Below are positions 1 to 11,627 of a stretch of DNA of 64,000 nt, piece after piece. Under the pieces are notes generated by a model. It was not told the DNA's origin, did not search any database, and saw nothing but the letters and a program-made list of their open reading frames with translations. Origin of the DNA: Linum tenue (lineage: Eukaryota; Streptophyta; Magnoliopsida; Malpighiales; Linaceae); assembly GCA_946122785.1 (NCBI GenBank), contig CAMGYJ010000005.1, positions 61,392,200 to 61,456,199 of the forward strand. Reading direction: 5' to 3'. The stretch's first letter is position 1, and each line of letters begins with the position of its first letter. The translations under genes were made by a program, and so were the position numbers.

Positions 1-475
1 GACGGAGGGAGCATCTAGTCATGAGGCTATCGCCAAAATTAAACAGAATAGATCACTTGGTGATTATTTATTGACATTTGAGAAGCTGGGCAATCGATGC
101 TATGGGTGGACGGAAGAAGCTTTGGTGGGATCGTTTATCGGTGGGCTTAAACTAGAGATATCTGATGTTATTCGGATGTTCCGACCAAAAAATGTGCGAG
201 AAGCCATTTGTCTCTCCAAAGTAAAGAACGAAGAAAAACATCACCGAGTGGCTCGAGGTGTTCCACTGCAAGTCATGGAGGCGGGGTCGTCATCGGCGGC
301 ATCATCATCACCATCACCTATGCCACCTCGTCAACCTGCGACATATCGGATGTCCCCAGAAGAAGTAGCACGACGTCTGGCGCAAGGATTATGCTTCCAT
401 TATGATGAACGCTTCACCATTGGTCATTGTTGTGCGAATAACAACGTGCTTCTTATGATTGGTGCGTGCTGAGAA
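1..475 (+). pseudogene. Ty3/gypsy (chromovirus-like) gag fragment
   Basis: The frame from the window edge to about 470 reads like the C-terminal half of a chromovirus Gag: the stretch SFIGGLKLEISDVIRMFRP matches the conserved FIGGLKPEI..IRMF motif, followed by a low-complexity Ser/Pro linker and a nucleocapsid zinc knuckle around residues 107-120. The knuckle is damaged: the second Cys is a Tyr (CFHYDERF). After the knuckle there is no protease, RT, RNase H or integrase; the sequence runs almost directly into a purine-rich tract and an LTR. I read this as an element that has lost nearly all of pol. The 5' part lies outside the window. Confidence 0.75.
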
Positions 476-545
476 GGTGGAGAAGGCCAATTCACCGAGG
501 AGGAAAACCAACCTTGAGGGCAAGGTTGTGCTCACGGAGGGAGGG

Positions 546-870
546 ATGTTACGAGATCGGGCCATCGTAGCATTTCCTAGAAGACTGACTTGCGTATCTT
601 TTAGTATTTTTATATTATTAGTCGCGCTTGGAATATTATTTGGGTATTTTGGTATTTCGTATTTATGTTTACTAGTTAGTAGAGGATTGGGATTTACTAG
701 TAAGTATGGGTTTACAATTTGGTATTTGTTTCCTTATAGAGTAGGTTTCATAATTGTGATAGGAAAGGAAGAAAGGGGTCGCCGACCCAGTAGGAAAGGG
801 AGAGGGAATTTTAGAATTTCCTAGCCTATATATATGTACTTGTTTCATTCATTTAAAGATAAGAAGATTG
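546..870 (+). mobile_element. probable 3' LTR of the chromovirus relic
   Basis: A purine-rich tract (GGAGGGAGGGA, 535-545) acts as a plausible polypurine tract and is followed at once by TGTTACGAGATCGG, a normal LTR start. TATA-like sequence (tatatatatg, about 827-836) and a poly(A)-containing short repeat (about 858-903, where the words AAGATAAGAAGATTG occur twice) follow. The right border and target-site duplication are not clear, so the end is approximate. Confidence 0.5.
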
Positions 871-1149
871 CTTTCTAAAAAAAAAAAAAGATAAGAAGAT
901 TGGAACCAAAATATTTCGCTTTCGTTCTTTTATTTGCTATTTCCTTAGTTATTTCCTTTAAGAGTTCTTTGCGCTTTATTCCTTTTATGAAACCCCTAAA
1001 ATATGCCATTCCCCTACTTCATAACACTATAACAAAAAACATACCAAAATCAACATGAAACAAGCAATAAATATAAAGCAATACACATTTCCCAAACCAC
1101 AAATCTCAAAACCTACACTAACTAAAAATATTCAAAATGAGCAATCGTG

Positions 1150-1680
1150 CTATACAAAATGCCAATGGAAATCATTTACATATGTATTTTTTTTTTTTTT
1201 GGGTATAAATCTGCAACATCGAAATAGAAATCCATACAAAGCCAAAGAACTCAGGGATGAGCTCCTCGCAGTTGTCCATAATAAAGACACGCCTAACATA
1301 AGCTTGATGTTGTTGGCCTTCTTGCGGGTGTCATAGATGTCGAATGGGCCACGCTTGGGGAAGAGACTCTCAAAGAGAATTGCCTTTTCTTTCTCAGCTG
1401 AATCACCAACTGTGAAGGGGATCGAAGCTATGTCGAGCGCAAGGATGGCGGGAGAGAGAGAAAGAGGGAAGCTTGTGATTGAATTGTGGAATAGGAACGG
1501 GGATTGGAAGGACCTTTGGATTGGTTGCTGGTGGGGATTTAGAGGAGTAGAACGTCGCCGATTAGGGGACAGTAGTTGCGACTGCTCTCTGATTAGAGGT
1601 AAGGAACTAAGGATGGATAGCAGGATTACCAAAAATGTCCTTAATGTTAGCAGGTTGCTAACACTATGGGGTGTTAGCAC
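1150..1680 (-). other. unrecognised 176-codon open frame
   Basis: An uninterrupted reading frame of 176 codons with a hydrophobic leucine-rich N-terminus, a middle region containing FTVGDSAEKEKAILF and FPKRGPFDIYDTRKKANN, and a lysine run coded by a poly(T) tract at the end. I recognise no domain. The lysine run at a homopolymer and the lack of intron signals argue against a well-behaved gene. It could be a decayed exon, a retrocopy fragment or chance. The opposite strand is also open for about 126 codons, so strand is uncertain. Confidence 0.15.
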
Positions 1681-1719
1681 CCTATCCGCTCTTTTAAAAT
1701 TGATTGTGGTGGGTTAATA

Positions 1720-2837
1720 AATATTAATACGTCTTCCTTACAAAATTTTGTAATTTGGGGTCTTTATTTTATGAGAGAATTTTGGTTTAATTCAGCTAGC
1801 AAAGCCCTTACAATACTTGAATATATAACATAGCTACTCCCGTAGGTAGCCAAACAAACTAATTATTCGGATGCTCTTTGTTGGTGTTTCCCTGCCACGT
1901 TTCTTAGTTAATGTTCTGTTATATGGTGATGGACATGTAGTTATCTGGATAGTTAACGCCAGGGATTCGTCGCACACGATGAAAGGGGTTATCCTGCAAG
2001 AGATTCAATGTTACGATTATCATTTGAGCGTACTACGTTTCATTTATGCTACGATGGTATAATAGAGCTACTCATATTGTGGCAAACACAAGTCCTTTCA
2101 TCGTTGGCTGGTACACTTGTCGACCAACATTTTTTCTTCTTATTTTCGTAATGCGATCTGACATGCAAAGATCTTATATGTTTTCGTATCTAACATGTTT
2201 CTCCATTAAGAATATCTAAGGAGAAATATGTAAGATCTAATTTCAAAAAATCACTATAAGTTTTATATCTATATTATTCTTTTCCAATAAAATAATGTTT
2301 CCTTCTCAAATCATCTACCATAATTCAGGTTTAGTTTCAGAATTAAGCAAAAGCTTCAGCTAAGCAGGTTTACATTTTTAGGATTCGTTTATCAGGAAAC
2401 GGTGACTTTGTTTCCATCATGTTCTGTTTTATGTTGTCAAAATCACAAGAAACGAAAAGAATGTAACTTTGGGAGATATATTAATAATCATAAACAATAT
2501 TCATAATATTTTTTTTGAATTTTAATAATTATCATTATCAAATTTCAATTGGCTAACGAGTCCAGACAAAATTAGGAGTCTAAAAGAGAATTAGCAATGA
2601 TTTGTAAAATAAAGTTTAGCAAGATAAATTTTGTAGGAGTTAGCTTATTTTTGCATCATTGTATGCGTGCAATTTTGATTTTCGGATTCTTGTTTGACTC
2701 AATTAGAATGTTGAATTTTTTTAGATATATGTTCATTTCTTATATTTCAGTAATTTAAAAAGTGAATTTTATATGGTACCAATAAAAATGTATATTACTT
2801 AGTAGAATTGTTATTGTTTATATCATTAACGAAATGC
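1720..2837. other. AT-rich interval without recognisable gene
   Basis: No open frame longer than 63 codons and no recognisable domain. A Helitron-like 3' terminus sits at its right end, so some or all of this interval may be the body of a non-autonomous Helitron whose 5' end I cannot place. Confidence 0.4.
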
Positions 2838-2865
2838 ATCCGACCAACGGACGGGCCAATCTAGT
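2838..2865 (+). repeat. Helitron-like 3' terminus
   Basis: A short GC-rich imperfect hairpin (CCGACC, loop AAC, GGACGG) is followed 8-10 nt later by CTAG and then T. That is the layout of a Helitron 3' end (hairpin, CTRR, host T). The 5' TC end is not identified. Confidence 0.3.
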
Positions 2866-2949
2866 ATTATAGTAGTTGTTATATTTATCTCCTATATGTA
2901 GCTCTAAATTGCAGCATTAGAGAAGTCATTATATGAGCACTTCTACTAA

Positions 2950-3240
2950 GCTATAAAGCATTGGTGCTTTAATGTACAACTTGAAGTTGTACCATAACGT
3001 TAAATGTATAAGTTCAGGTTGTACCATAAAGGAATTTGTACCATTATGTTATGATACAACTTTACAGCTTAAAGTTGTATCATCGCATAATGGTACAACT
3101 TCAAGTTGTACCATAAAAGAATTTGTACAAAAGTGAGAAGAGTATAGGTACAATCTGAAGTTGTACCACAACGTTAAAGGTACAACTTCAAATTGTACCA
3201 TAAAGGTAAAAACCTATAACAACAATGCTATATAGCATTG
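2950..3240. repeat. MITE built of GTACAACTT palindromes
   Basis: About five units of an inverted word, GGTACAACTT followed by its reverse complement AAGTTGTACC, are strung together, separated by ATAAnG-type spacers. Imperfect inverted ends (GCTATAAAGCATTG on the left, its near-complement on the right at about 3227-3240) enclose the array. The strand should fold into several nested hairpins. No coding capacity. Superfamily not assignable. Confidence 0.5.
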
Positions 3241-3662
3241 TAAAATTTCTCGTCATTATATTAATCTTGTAGTTATTATAATCCCAGCAATAGTATAATT
3301 ATATAATCTTGTAGTTATTATAATCCCAGAAATAGTATAATTGTCTGTAACGTAATGTTTTGCTACTCTCCTATCAAAGCTTAGTGGGCCGATGAATGAG
3401 TCAAGTCTAGGATCAATGAAATTGCATGTGTGTGTGTCGGTCAATGAATCTCAATTTTGAGAAAAAAAACCAGTGGGGTTCTTGGTGATCAGTGAAGTGG
3501 GTGTTTAGGTTTAATCAACGGAAGAAAATAATACTGTTGGCGGGATGCAAAGAGCCCGAAATTGCTCAACATGTCCCGTAACTTGGAGGGTACGTGTCCC
3601 GCGGTTAATATCCCCAGTATCGTAATGCAGCATTCAAGATAAGTCGTGTCTGTACCTCTTGG

Positions 3663-4245
3663 CAGGGGCGGATACATGCATGTTTAGGGGTGTCTCGGGA
3701 CACCCCTAAAATTTGGAAACATGATTATTCAATCTCCGATAGTAGTTTGTATATGAGGAAAAAAAAATGTTTAAGTGGTAGTGGGACACCCTTACAATTT
3801 AGGAAAACGATTATCCAACCTCCCATAGTAGTTTGCGTATTAGTACAAATAATATTTTAGTAGTAGTTTATGTGATTTAAACTTGAACTTGAGACACTGC
3901 CACTATTAGTATACATATTTTCAATTACACTACAACTCATTTGTTATTGTGTTTTAGATACAAATATAATAGTAAAATGTTATTCTTATCCCAAATTATT
4001 TTTGAAACCTAACGATTAAACCCAATTACTGGATACTCTTTTCTAGTAGGATATGTCGAGAGATCTTTGTTGAGCAGTATAGATATCGAATGTATTTTAC
4101 CATTTTACGAAACATGTCTGAACTTTTAATGTAACTTTTATTTGTCATATATTTTCATATTTAATAATTATTTAATTTAATTTTAATATTTAATTTAATT
4201 TTTGAAAGAGGACACCCCTATATAGAATTTCTGGATCCGCCACTG
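3663..4245. mobile_element. hAT-type non-autonomous element
   Basis: Ends are CAGGGGCGGAT on the left and, read inward from the right, CAGTGGCGGATCC. The 8 bp CCTCTTGG flank both sides (3655-3662 and 4246-4253), the target-site duplication length of hAT transposons. Near both ends lies GGGGTGTCC-type sequence in inverted orientation. The 583-bp interior is AT-rich and has no transposase frame. Confidence 0.75.
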
Positions 4246-4253
4246 CCTCTTGG

Positions 4254-4975
4254 GCACCGGCCCGGTATGCACACGAGTTTGCACGACACGATTAGAGTCC
4301 GGTATAAGTACGGACATAAAATATATGGGTCAGCTCAGCACGAGCACAAATTGTTTATGAGTCGTGTCGTGTCTAAATTTCATGGGTACGAGCACGGACG
4401 CGGCACAATATGTAAATGGACAGTGTCGGATCTAATATTTTGAAACCTTATTGAGTATAAGAACGGATATAGCAAAAAAAAAATTGATAAAAAATATAAA
4501 AAGAATAATAGGTTCAAATATAAGTACAAAATTCTTATTGTTAGAAGTGATCTTAAAGATATATACGTAATTATTACCATAACAAAAAACGAACGAAGAA
4601 TTAAACAAAATAACTTCACACTCGTTATGCTTTCAATTTTCTTTTCTCCTTTGTTGTTATATTTCTCAAACATTCTCGGTTAATACTTTCATTCTCCGTC
4701 CAATTTTCTCCTTTTTTTCATTCCCTCTTTTATTTCTTCATTTTCGCTAAACACAAATATGAGCACACCACGAACAGGCACTACACGATTCAAACCGTGC
4801 CCGACCCCAGGCCGAGCCTAGCAAAAGTAACAAATGGGCTTGTAAGGTACGACACGAAAACTGACTGGCCGTGCCAAACACGACGCGAAAAAAATGGGTA
4901 TGAAATGTGCTCGTGTCTTGTCGGTCCAAGCACGGCCCAACGCCATGTACAATCGTGTCCCTTCAAAATTTCTAG
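4254..4975. repeat. dispersed repeat rich in CACGACACG words
   Basis: The interval is full of short words such as CACGACACG, GAGCACGG and GGCACGG near both ends with an AT-rich, pyrimidine-rich middle (about 4640-4745). A second, split copy of the same repeat occurs at about 39826-47107: both have the word ACGGACATAAAATATATGGG-like sequence near the left, the same T/C-rich block, and a GATTCAAA block near the right. No gene is seen. Boundaries are approximate and the class is unknown. Confidence 0.5.
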
Positions 4976-5082
4976 TCAGGCCACATTTATTTGCATAGTG
5001 ATACGCGAAATAAGGCTAGCCGGAGTTTCTCAGACAAGGTCCCGAATTCGATCCCAACGACAACGATGATTCTTGTAGTAGC

Positions 5083-5650
5083 ATTTATCAATTGTAAGAT
5101 AGCCTAGTGGTGTTGCCGTAGGGTAGATCGTCCCGAGATGTTTGAGGTACTAGGTTCGATATCTCGCGAAGCCCGTGTTGTGTTCTCTGAGGTATCTAGC
5201 CGCTGGGGGTGAAGCTTTGTTGACTCATAAAATTGCAGCAGGTGACCTCCGGGTTTGAACTCGCTCTGCCATCTAAAAGTTGTGGTGTGTGCATGGGGAC
5301 GTTACTGGGTAATAAAAAAATTGCATAGCTATATGCGACATTGCAGATGGGTTTTGAGGACGATTTTCAGAGGCCGATACGAGCTCCCAAACAAGCCCAA
5401 CTACAGAATGGACCTGCCAATTGTAAGATAGCCTAGCGGCGTCGCCGTAGGGTAGGTCGGCCTGAGATGTATGAGATATTGAGTTCGATGTCTCGCGAAG
5501 CCTGTGTTGTGTTCCTAGAGGCATCTAGCCATCGAGGACGAATCCCCGTTGGCGCATAAAATTGTAGATGGTGACCTCCAGGTTTGATCTGCCATCACAA
5601 AAATGTGGTGTGCGTGGTAATAAAAAAATAAATTGCATAGTGATATGCGG
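5083..5650 (+). repeat. SINE-like tandem repeat, two units
   Basis: Unit 1 (about 5087-5414) and unit 2 (from about 5415) share AAGATAGCCTAG(T/C)GG, a GGTTCGAT box about 45 nt later, a CATCTAGCC block, GGTGACCTCC, and a block ending CAGAATGGACC. The two early boxes resemble the A and B boxes of a tRNA-derived SINE. The second unit is interrupted by the element at 5651-6238 and resumes from 6239 to about 6330. The copies differ at many positions. Confidence 0.45.
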
Positions 5651-6238
5651 TATGGATGGCAAAAATATCCGTAACCATGGATATCCACCCGAATCCGACC
5701 TAATCGGGTAGGGTAAAACCCGAACCCGAAAGACTTTTAGCGGGTACTGGTAAAACCTGAACCCGAAAGACTTTTAGCGGGTATTGGTAAAACCCGAACC
5801 CGAATATTGCGGGTAATGGGTGGGCATGGTTTTCTCACTATCCAACCCGAACCCGCCTGATTACACATGCATATGTATTTTGTCTAAAAATAATCATTAT
5901 TTTTCTGTAACGTACTTTATATTTAGCATATAAATATAATATTTTCATGAAATTGTATTGTTTTGATTGATTTTCTTCATTATAGTGAATTGTTGTCGTA
6001 CCTTTTGCCTCACGTAACATGAGAATATGTGTGAATATTAACATATTGGTTGGAGTTATAAAGAGAATCTATTACCTATGGATAACCGTGGATACCCGAA
6101 AGTCGAACGAGTATGAGCACGGTTTGGATTTTCTACCCATTTCTTATGTGAGTATGAGTATGGATAAAACCCAAACTACTTTGGGTAGGGTAACGGATAT
6201 GCACTATCCGTTCCCGACCCGACCTATTGCCATCCCTA
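5651..6238. mobile_element. hAT-like MITE with GATGGCAA ends
   Basis: Left end TATGGATGGCAA and right end, read inward, TAGGGATGGCAATAGG form inverted ends. ATGCGG flanks both sides (5645-5650 and 6239-6244), probably the surviving part of an 8-bp hAT duplication. Subterminal CCCGAACCCG words occur repeatedly. The insertion splits a SINE-like unit, so the host sequence can be read straight across. No transposase. Confidence 0.6.
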
Positions 6239-6372
6239 ATGCGGCTTTGCAAATGGGTTTCGCGGAGAATTTTCAGAGGATGCGGGCTCCCAGACCAGCC
6301 CAGCTAGAGAATGGACCGATTTCTTGGGCTCATATTCTAGGCCCGTCTAGTTAGCCCTCCATCAAATTTAAC

Positions 6373-6381
6373 TTTCCCGCC
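6373..6381 (+). promoter_or_regulatory. E2F-type site upstream of BRCA2
   Basis: TTTCCCGCC, an exact match to the E2F consensus TTTSSCGC, lies 177 bp before the BRCA2 ATG. E2F control of replication and recombination genes at G1/S is established in plants; that this site is used here is inference from position. Confidence 0.55.
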
Positions 6382-6557
6382 TTTTCGTCTGAAATAGACA
6401 GGAAAGAATTTGTGACTGGGAGGGAAAATAAAAAATAAAATAAAAATGAAAAAGGCGTGTAGTCTGATAGTCTCCCTCCCACCGTCGGGCAGCTAATATC
6501 CCAATCGTCTCTCTGGAATAAAGATCGCAAGGGGCTGATTTCCGTATATTCGTGGGG

Positions 6558-9500
6558 ATGTCGACGTGGCGAATCTTCTCCGACGCCGAAAATGATTTCC
6601 GGTGGGAGGTTTCCGGCGCGGTGGCGCAATCGAACTTACCGGTGGAGTCGAAGGTTTATCCGGTCTCACCCGTCAGCTCCAGTTTTCGCCTTCCCTCCAT
6701 GGCTGACCTCTTGCTTGAAGGTTTTCTTTCACTTGGCTCTGCTCGTATTATGTCGATATCTCTGCGTTTCCATGGCTGATTCCTTCAATTTCTACAGGCT
6801 GTCCGAAGCTTCTCGAGAACGCCAAAGACGGCGGTGGGAGTGCTCCGATTTTTCGAACTGGATCGGGGAAATCCGTGGCACTGAAACAATCTTCAATCGC
6901 CAAAGCTTTGTCAGTTCTAAGCGATGGGGACGGCTTAGGCACAGGTGCAATTTTAATCTCGTTTCCCTTGTTTCTTCACGCGATGCAAAGAACCCTAACT
7001 TTCGGCCATTGCTCTAATTAGAATGAGGCCGAAGAGTAGTGCACAGACTTGTGATGTGACAACAGTTTTCATGCGTTTCAGTGATTAGCACTTTACTTTT
7101 GACAGTCATTTGCTTGTTACTCTATCGTGAAATGCTTTCTGAGAGACGGAGATTGCAGCTGGCTACGCAGGTGAAGCATACAATGGAGACGTTCCAAGCA
7201 ATTTCTCCAACTCACTTTTCCAAACTGCATCTGGAAAATCAGTTGGCTTCACTTCTGCTGGACTTTCCAAAGCCAGGAGTTTGTTGGGAATGACAGAAGA
7301 TGGAGGCAATGCTTCTAGTTTTGAAGGGTTCCAACGTCCACAAAGATCATCTTTTGCAAAAGTGCACACTGGTGGGCAGGGTTTTACTCATTTGGGGATG
7401 AGAGATGGTGCGAGCAAGGAAATGCCAGGTTCCAGTCCAGCCACACCTTATAAAACTGGTTTAGCAGGAAGCAGACTTTCGAACGAGTTTACCCCAGACT
7501 CATTGCTGTCCAAAGTGCATGATACAGCTGCTAAACCACCTCCAATCAAGTTCCAGACAGCCGGGGGGAGATCGTTATCCGTTTCAACTGATGCACTGCA
7601 ACGTGCAAGAAGCCTTCTTGGGGACCCGGACTTGGGCAGTTTCTTCAATGTGGGGGATCCGGCCATTGCTGTTTCTGAAGAGAGAAGAACCAGTGACTCT
7701 TCGTTCAGCAAGGTCAAAGATGTGTATGCTGGATTTACTTATCCTGGTGCTGCAAGGAGTAAATATACTCAAAAGAATTTCTTACCCCCTCTTAAAGCAT
7801 CTTCCAACCAGTTTCAAGGGCTGCTTAACTCGGAAAACGTCTCAATAGGGAGCAACTTGCTCAAGCAGTTTGATGCTGTTGGAAACGACTGTATAAATGG
7901 CAATGTGAACAAGGAGAACAGTCTTGCGAGTTATAAGACCTGTATGGATGATCATGCAAGACTCAACACCATAGGAAATGGGTCTGCTTTGAGACGTATT
8001 CAAGTAGCAAAGCCATGTCCGGGGCCGTTGGCTGACATCTCCAATACCGTGCACACAAATTGCGCAGACGGTAGACAAGTGGGCGGTGGAAAGAGGAGAC
8101 TGAGGGGTGGAATATCTGTTTCCCCATTCAAGAGGCCAAGAAACTCCAAATTCATCACCCCTTTGAACAAGAATCATTGCCCCAGTGGTAAGCCAGAAGA
8201 ATTGTTCTCTATGTTCATTTTGTTATGACATTCACACATGTATGTGCTTCTCCAGGTTTATCGGTGGTGTCATCTCAGATTCCTTGTAGCCGAAAAAGGG
8301 TCTCCACTAGGTATCCTGCTCAGACTTCAAGGATGCATATCAAAGAATACTTCGGGGTGGCCCTTCCTCACCACAGAGAGGTATATAGCACTCCATCATC
8401 ACTTACATCATATGGTTGATTTTGGTTTTTCATCTGATCTACTACTATGTTTCTTGTGCAGTTGGAAGAGCAAGCAGCTTGTATCACATCCGACGCTGCA
8501 TCTACCTATTCTTTCCCAGATCAACTGGGCACGAATTCCATTGGAGTAGAAGCCTGTCGCCGCATGCTTGTTCAGTCAGGAGCTTCTGAGCAATGTGCTT
8601 CCGAAGAGTAAGTGTCTCTTCATTCCGTCGCTTGAGACTTTCAACGTGGATGTCCCAAGTTTCAATAAATAAGCAATAAAAACTGCCGGTTTGAAGTTAA
8701 ACCTGCAACGAGGGACTAGCGTTTCTCTGATGCATGGAATAGAAATTTGAATTCCTCATTGCTGATTCACGTTGTTGTACCCTTTCAAGGTGGGTTACGA
8801 ATCACTACAAGTGGATAGTTTGGAAACTGGGATGCTACGACAGATATCGTCCGGTGAAGGCGGCTGCGAAATTTTTGACGATCACCAATGTCCTCGAAGA
8901 ACTGAAATACAGGCAGGTGGATTTATCTTCGTCTACTTGATTGTCCTTTCATGCATCAGAGTCTAGTGACGTGATTTGTTTTCATAGATATGAAAGAGAA
9001 GTAAACCATGGACATCGATCTGCACTCAAGAGGATCTTGGAAGGCGATGTACCTCCTTCTTCGATGATGGTCTTGTGTATTTCGGCAGTTTGTGCTAATT
9101 CTGAAGCGGAGGCAGAGGATCGTCCACCGGAATCAAATAGCCCTCTAGGTGGTACTGCGGCAAAAGTACAGCTGACTGATGGATGGTAAGACTGGCTACG
9201 GTGTTCTACTTGCTATGTCCTTAGAATAACCGCATTGTTGGCTTACAGGTATGCAGTGGATGCTCTATTAGATATGCCGTTGTCAAAGCTTCTTTCAAGT
9301 GGGAATCTTTTTGTTGGACAGAAACTTAGGGTGAGATTTTGACTATAATGAATCGTCTTTATACATTGAACCTGAGAAAGTTCATCTTACTGGCTATCAA
9401 CCTTGTTCCTTGTGAAGGTTTGGGGAGCAGGATTATCTGGATGGGCTGGCCCTGTTTCTCCACTTGAGGTTCATATTTTCTTAGTTTTTTCTCCAATTTG

Positions 9501-11627
9501 TCTAGTACCTGTTTCGCCACTTGAAGTTCAATTCTAAAGCGTTTCGTTTTCAGTGGAATTTATCAGATGTCTGCTTTATTTCAGGCATCAAACGCCGTCA
9601 GTTTGCTGTTGCATACCAATGGGACTTATAGAGCTCATTGGGCTGATCGACTTGGATTCTGTAAGCACCATTTGGATTGTGGTTTTTCTTTTGTCTCAAA
9701 TCTCATGAAGCATAACAAGACTTGCTTCAATAGGTAAGAGAACCGGTGCTCCTTTGGCCTTCAGGTGTATCAAGAGCAATGGCGGCCCTGTTCCCCATAC
9801 GTTAGTTGGAGTTAGACGCATCTACCCTGTTCTCTACAAGGAGAAGTAAGAAGTGATAGGGCTCTTTCACTACTTAATTCCTTCAACTAATGTTCTCTTT
9901 CCAATATGAGAAATGTTGATAATTTTTTGGTCTTCCTCTGTAGGTTTGGTGGAGGTGGATCTATCGTGAGGTCAGAGAGAATGGAGGCTAAGATGTTGCA
10001 GGTGTATAACGACAGGTGATTTCTATTTGTCTGAGCTTAAAAAGTCTTCACTGGACTTGGATACGAACAGATTACGGATTGCTAGTAGCTCACTATTGCA
10101 TTTGTTGGTTGTTCTGGCTGCAGGAGGTCAGTTGTGGTGGAGGGTGTAGTTTTGGACATGCAAAGGGGAACCGAAAGCTCTCGACCGTACAACAACGACA
10201 GTGATAGTGAAGAAGGCGCAAAGCTTTTGAAAATACTGGAGACGTCAGCTGAACCAGAAGTTCTGATGGCAGGGATGAGCTCAGCGCAACTTGCTTCTTT
10301 CACTTCGTATCAGGCAAAACTACAGGTGCGCACCATCTTTGCTCAAAAGTTAAGTTTCGTAAGTTGAACTGGAGAACAATTAATCACCGCTGGTCTAATG
10401 TTAGGCAACCAAACAATTTAACATGGACAAAGCAATCGAGAAAGCTTTCCGGGATGCTGGGTTAGAGGAGAGAGACGTTACCCCCTTTATGAGGGTCAGG
10501 GTGGTCGGGTTGACAACTGGTGGTCAAGGAAATATCAGATCACAAGAAGGTTTGATAACAATATGGAATCCTACAGAGAAGCAGGTGAGAGTTCGAGTGT
10601 TTTGGTACTCTTGCCTTATTTGATCCTTAATTTCTGCTTAATGCGATCTTTATCATTATTACAACAGCAGCTTGAGCTGGTGGAAGGACAGGCGTATGAT
10701 GTTGCAGGACTAGTGCCTGTGAACTGTGATTCAAATACCCTTTACTTACAAGCAAGAGGACCCGGAAACAAGTGGAAACCCCTGTCTCGTTCTCAGACAC
10801 AATCTTTTGAGTGAGTCTCACTTTTCTTCAGTTACTAAAGCAAATCGAATAGTGGTTAACAAGTTATTCCCTTGCAGGCCCTTCTTCACTCCTCGGATGT
10901 CCATCACGTTATCAAACTTGGGTGAAGTTGCATTTGGCAGGTAATTCTGACAGCTTCAGCTATTTTGGCAAAAATCACCGTCTTCTGATTCTGTTGTTTG
11001 GCTGTTGCAGCGAATTCGATATGGCTGCAGTTGTTGTGCATGTGGGGGAGGTTTATAAAACTGGGGTGGCCTCGAAACAGTGGGTATTTGTGACTGATAA
11101 CTCCATCTCCACGTTGAATCCAGAAGCTGCGAACTCCATACTAGCTTTAAGCTTTGGCTCCCCTCGGGAAGACAAGGATTCAGCTGCTCCTCCAGTCAAC
11201 CACAATCTAGCAGGGTCAACAGTGAGTTCACTACTATTCTTTTCGCCGTTTATAGAGCTTCTTGCATTACTTAGCATCTTTTGTAATGCTGCAGGTTGGC
11301 TTCTGCAACATTATCAAGAGGAAGAAGGATCAAATGAATGAGCTATGGATAGCTGAAGCAACGGAGAATTCGACTTACTACCTTACCTTTGACTCCCGAA
11401 ATTGCTCCCACCTCAAAAAGACTGCAGCGTCCGTTCAAAGCTGGGCCAAAGTTTCCCGCTCGGTATGGTTTAGGAGTTCCTACTGCCGGTGGTTGTAGCG
11501 TAAAATAAACCTACTGAAGATTGCTTATATCCATCATTTGGCTGATAATTAGCGTACTGCTTTCTGTTTTGTGTAGGTTATCAGCAGGCTGAAGGAAAAG
11601 GTTTTAAACATCGTTGATGCTTCTTGA
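6558..11627 (+). CDS. BRCA2: BRCA2, homologous-recombination mediator
   Basis: Loads RAD51/DMC1 onto single-stranded DNA during nuclear homologous recombination and meiosis. I trace 19 coding exons: 6558-6720, 6798-6944, 7171-8187 (or from 7159), 8256-8380, 8462-8607, 8790-8912, 8988-9185, 9249-9330, 9418-9468, 9585-9660, 9734-9845, 9944-10015, 10124-10325, 10405-10584, 10668-10810, 10878-10940, 11011-11221, 11295-11462, 11577-11627. They sum to 3,330 nt, in frame, 1,109 aa, near the roughly 1,150 aa of Arabidopsis BRCA2. The N-terminus MSTW...FRWEV and the SMADLLL motif match plant BRCA2. Three BRC repeats are visible: FRTG at about residue 73, FQTA at 120 and FQTA at 231. The helical domain starts near residue 533 (WVTNHYKWIVWKLGCYDRY) and runs through LKYRYEREVNHGH; OB folds follow from about residue 630 (LTDGWYAVDALLD). 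An upstream in-frame GTG is ignored; the ATG fits the family start. Intron 6 is GC-AG. Confidence 0.95.
8913..8987 (+). other. BRCA2 intron 6, GC-AG type
   Basis: The exon ends AAATACAG and the intron starts GCAGGTGG and ends TTCATAG. Joining AG to A gives the family-conserved KYRYEREV. Using the nearby GT six nucleotides inside (8917) would place a stop codon at the junction, so a GC donor is required by the reading frame. Confidence 0.8.
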
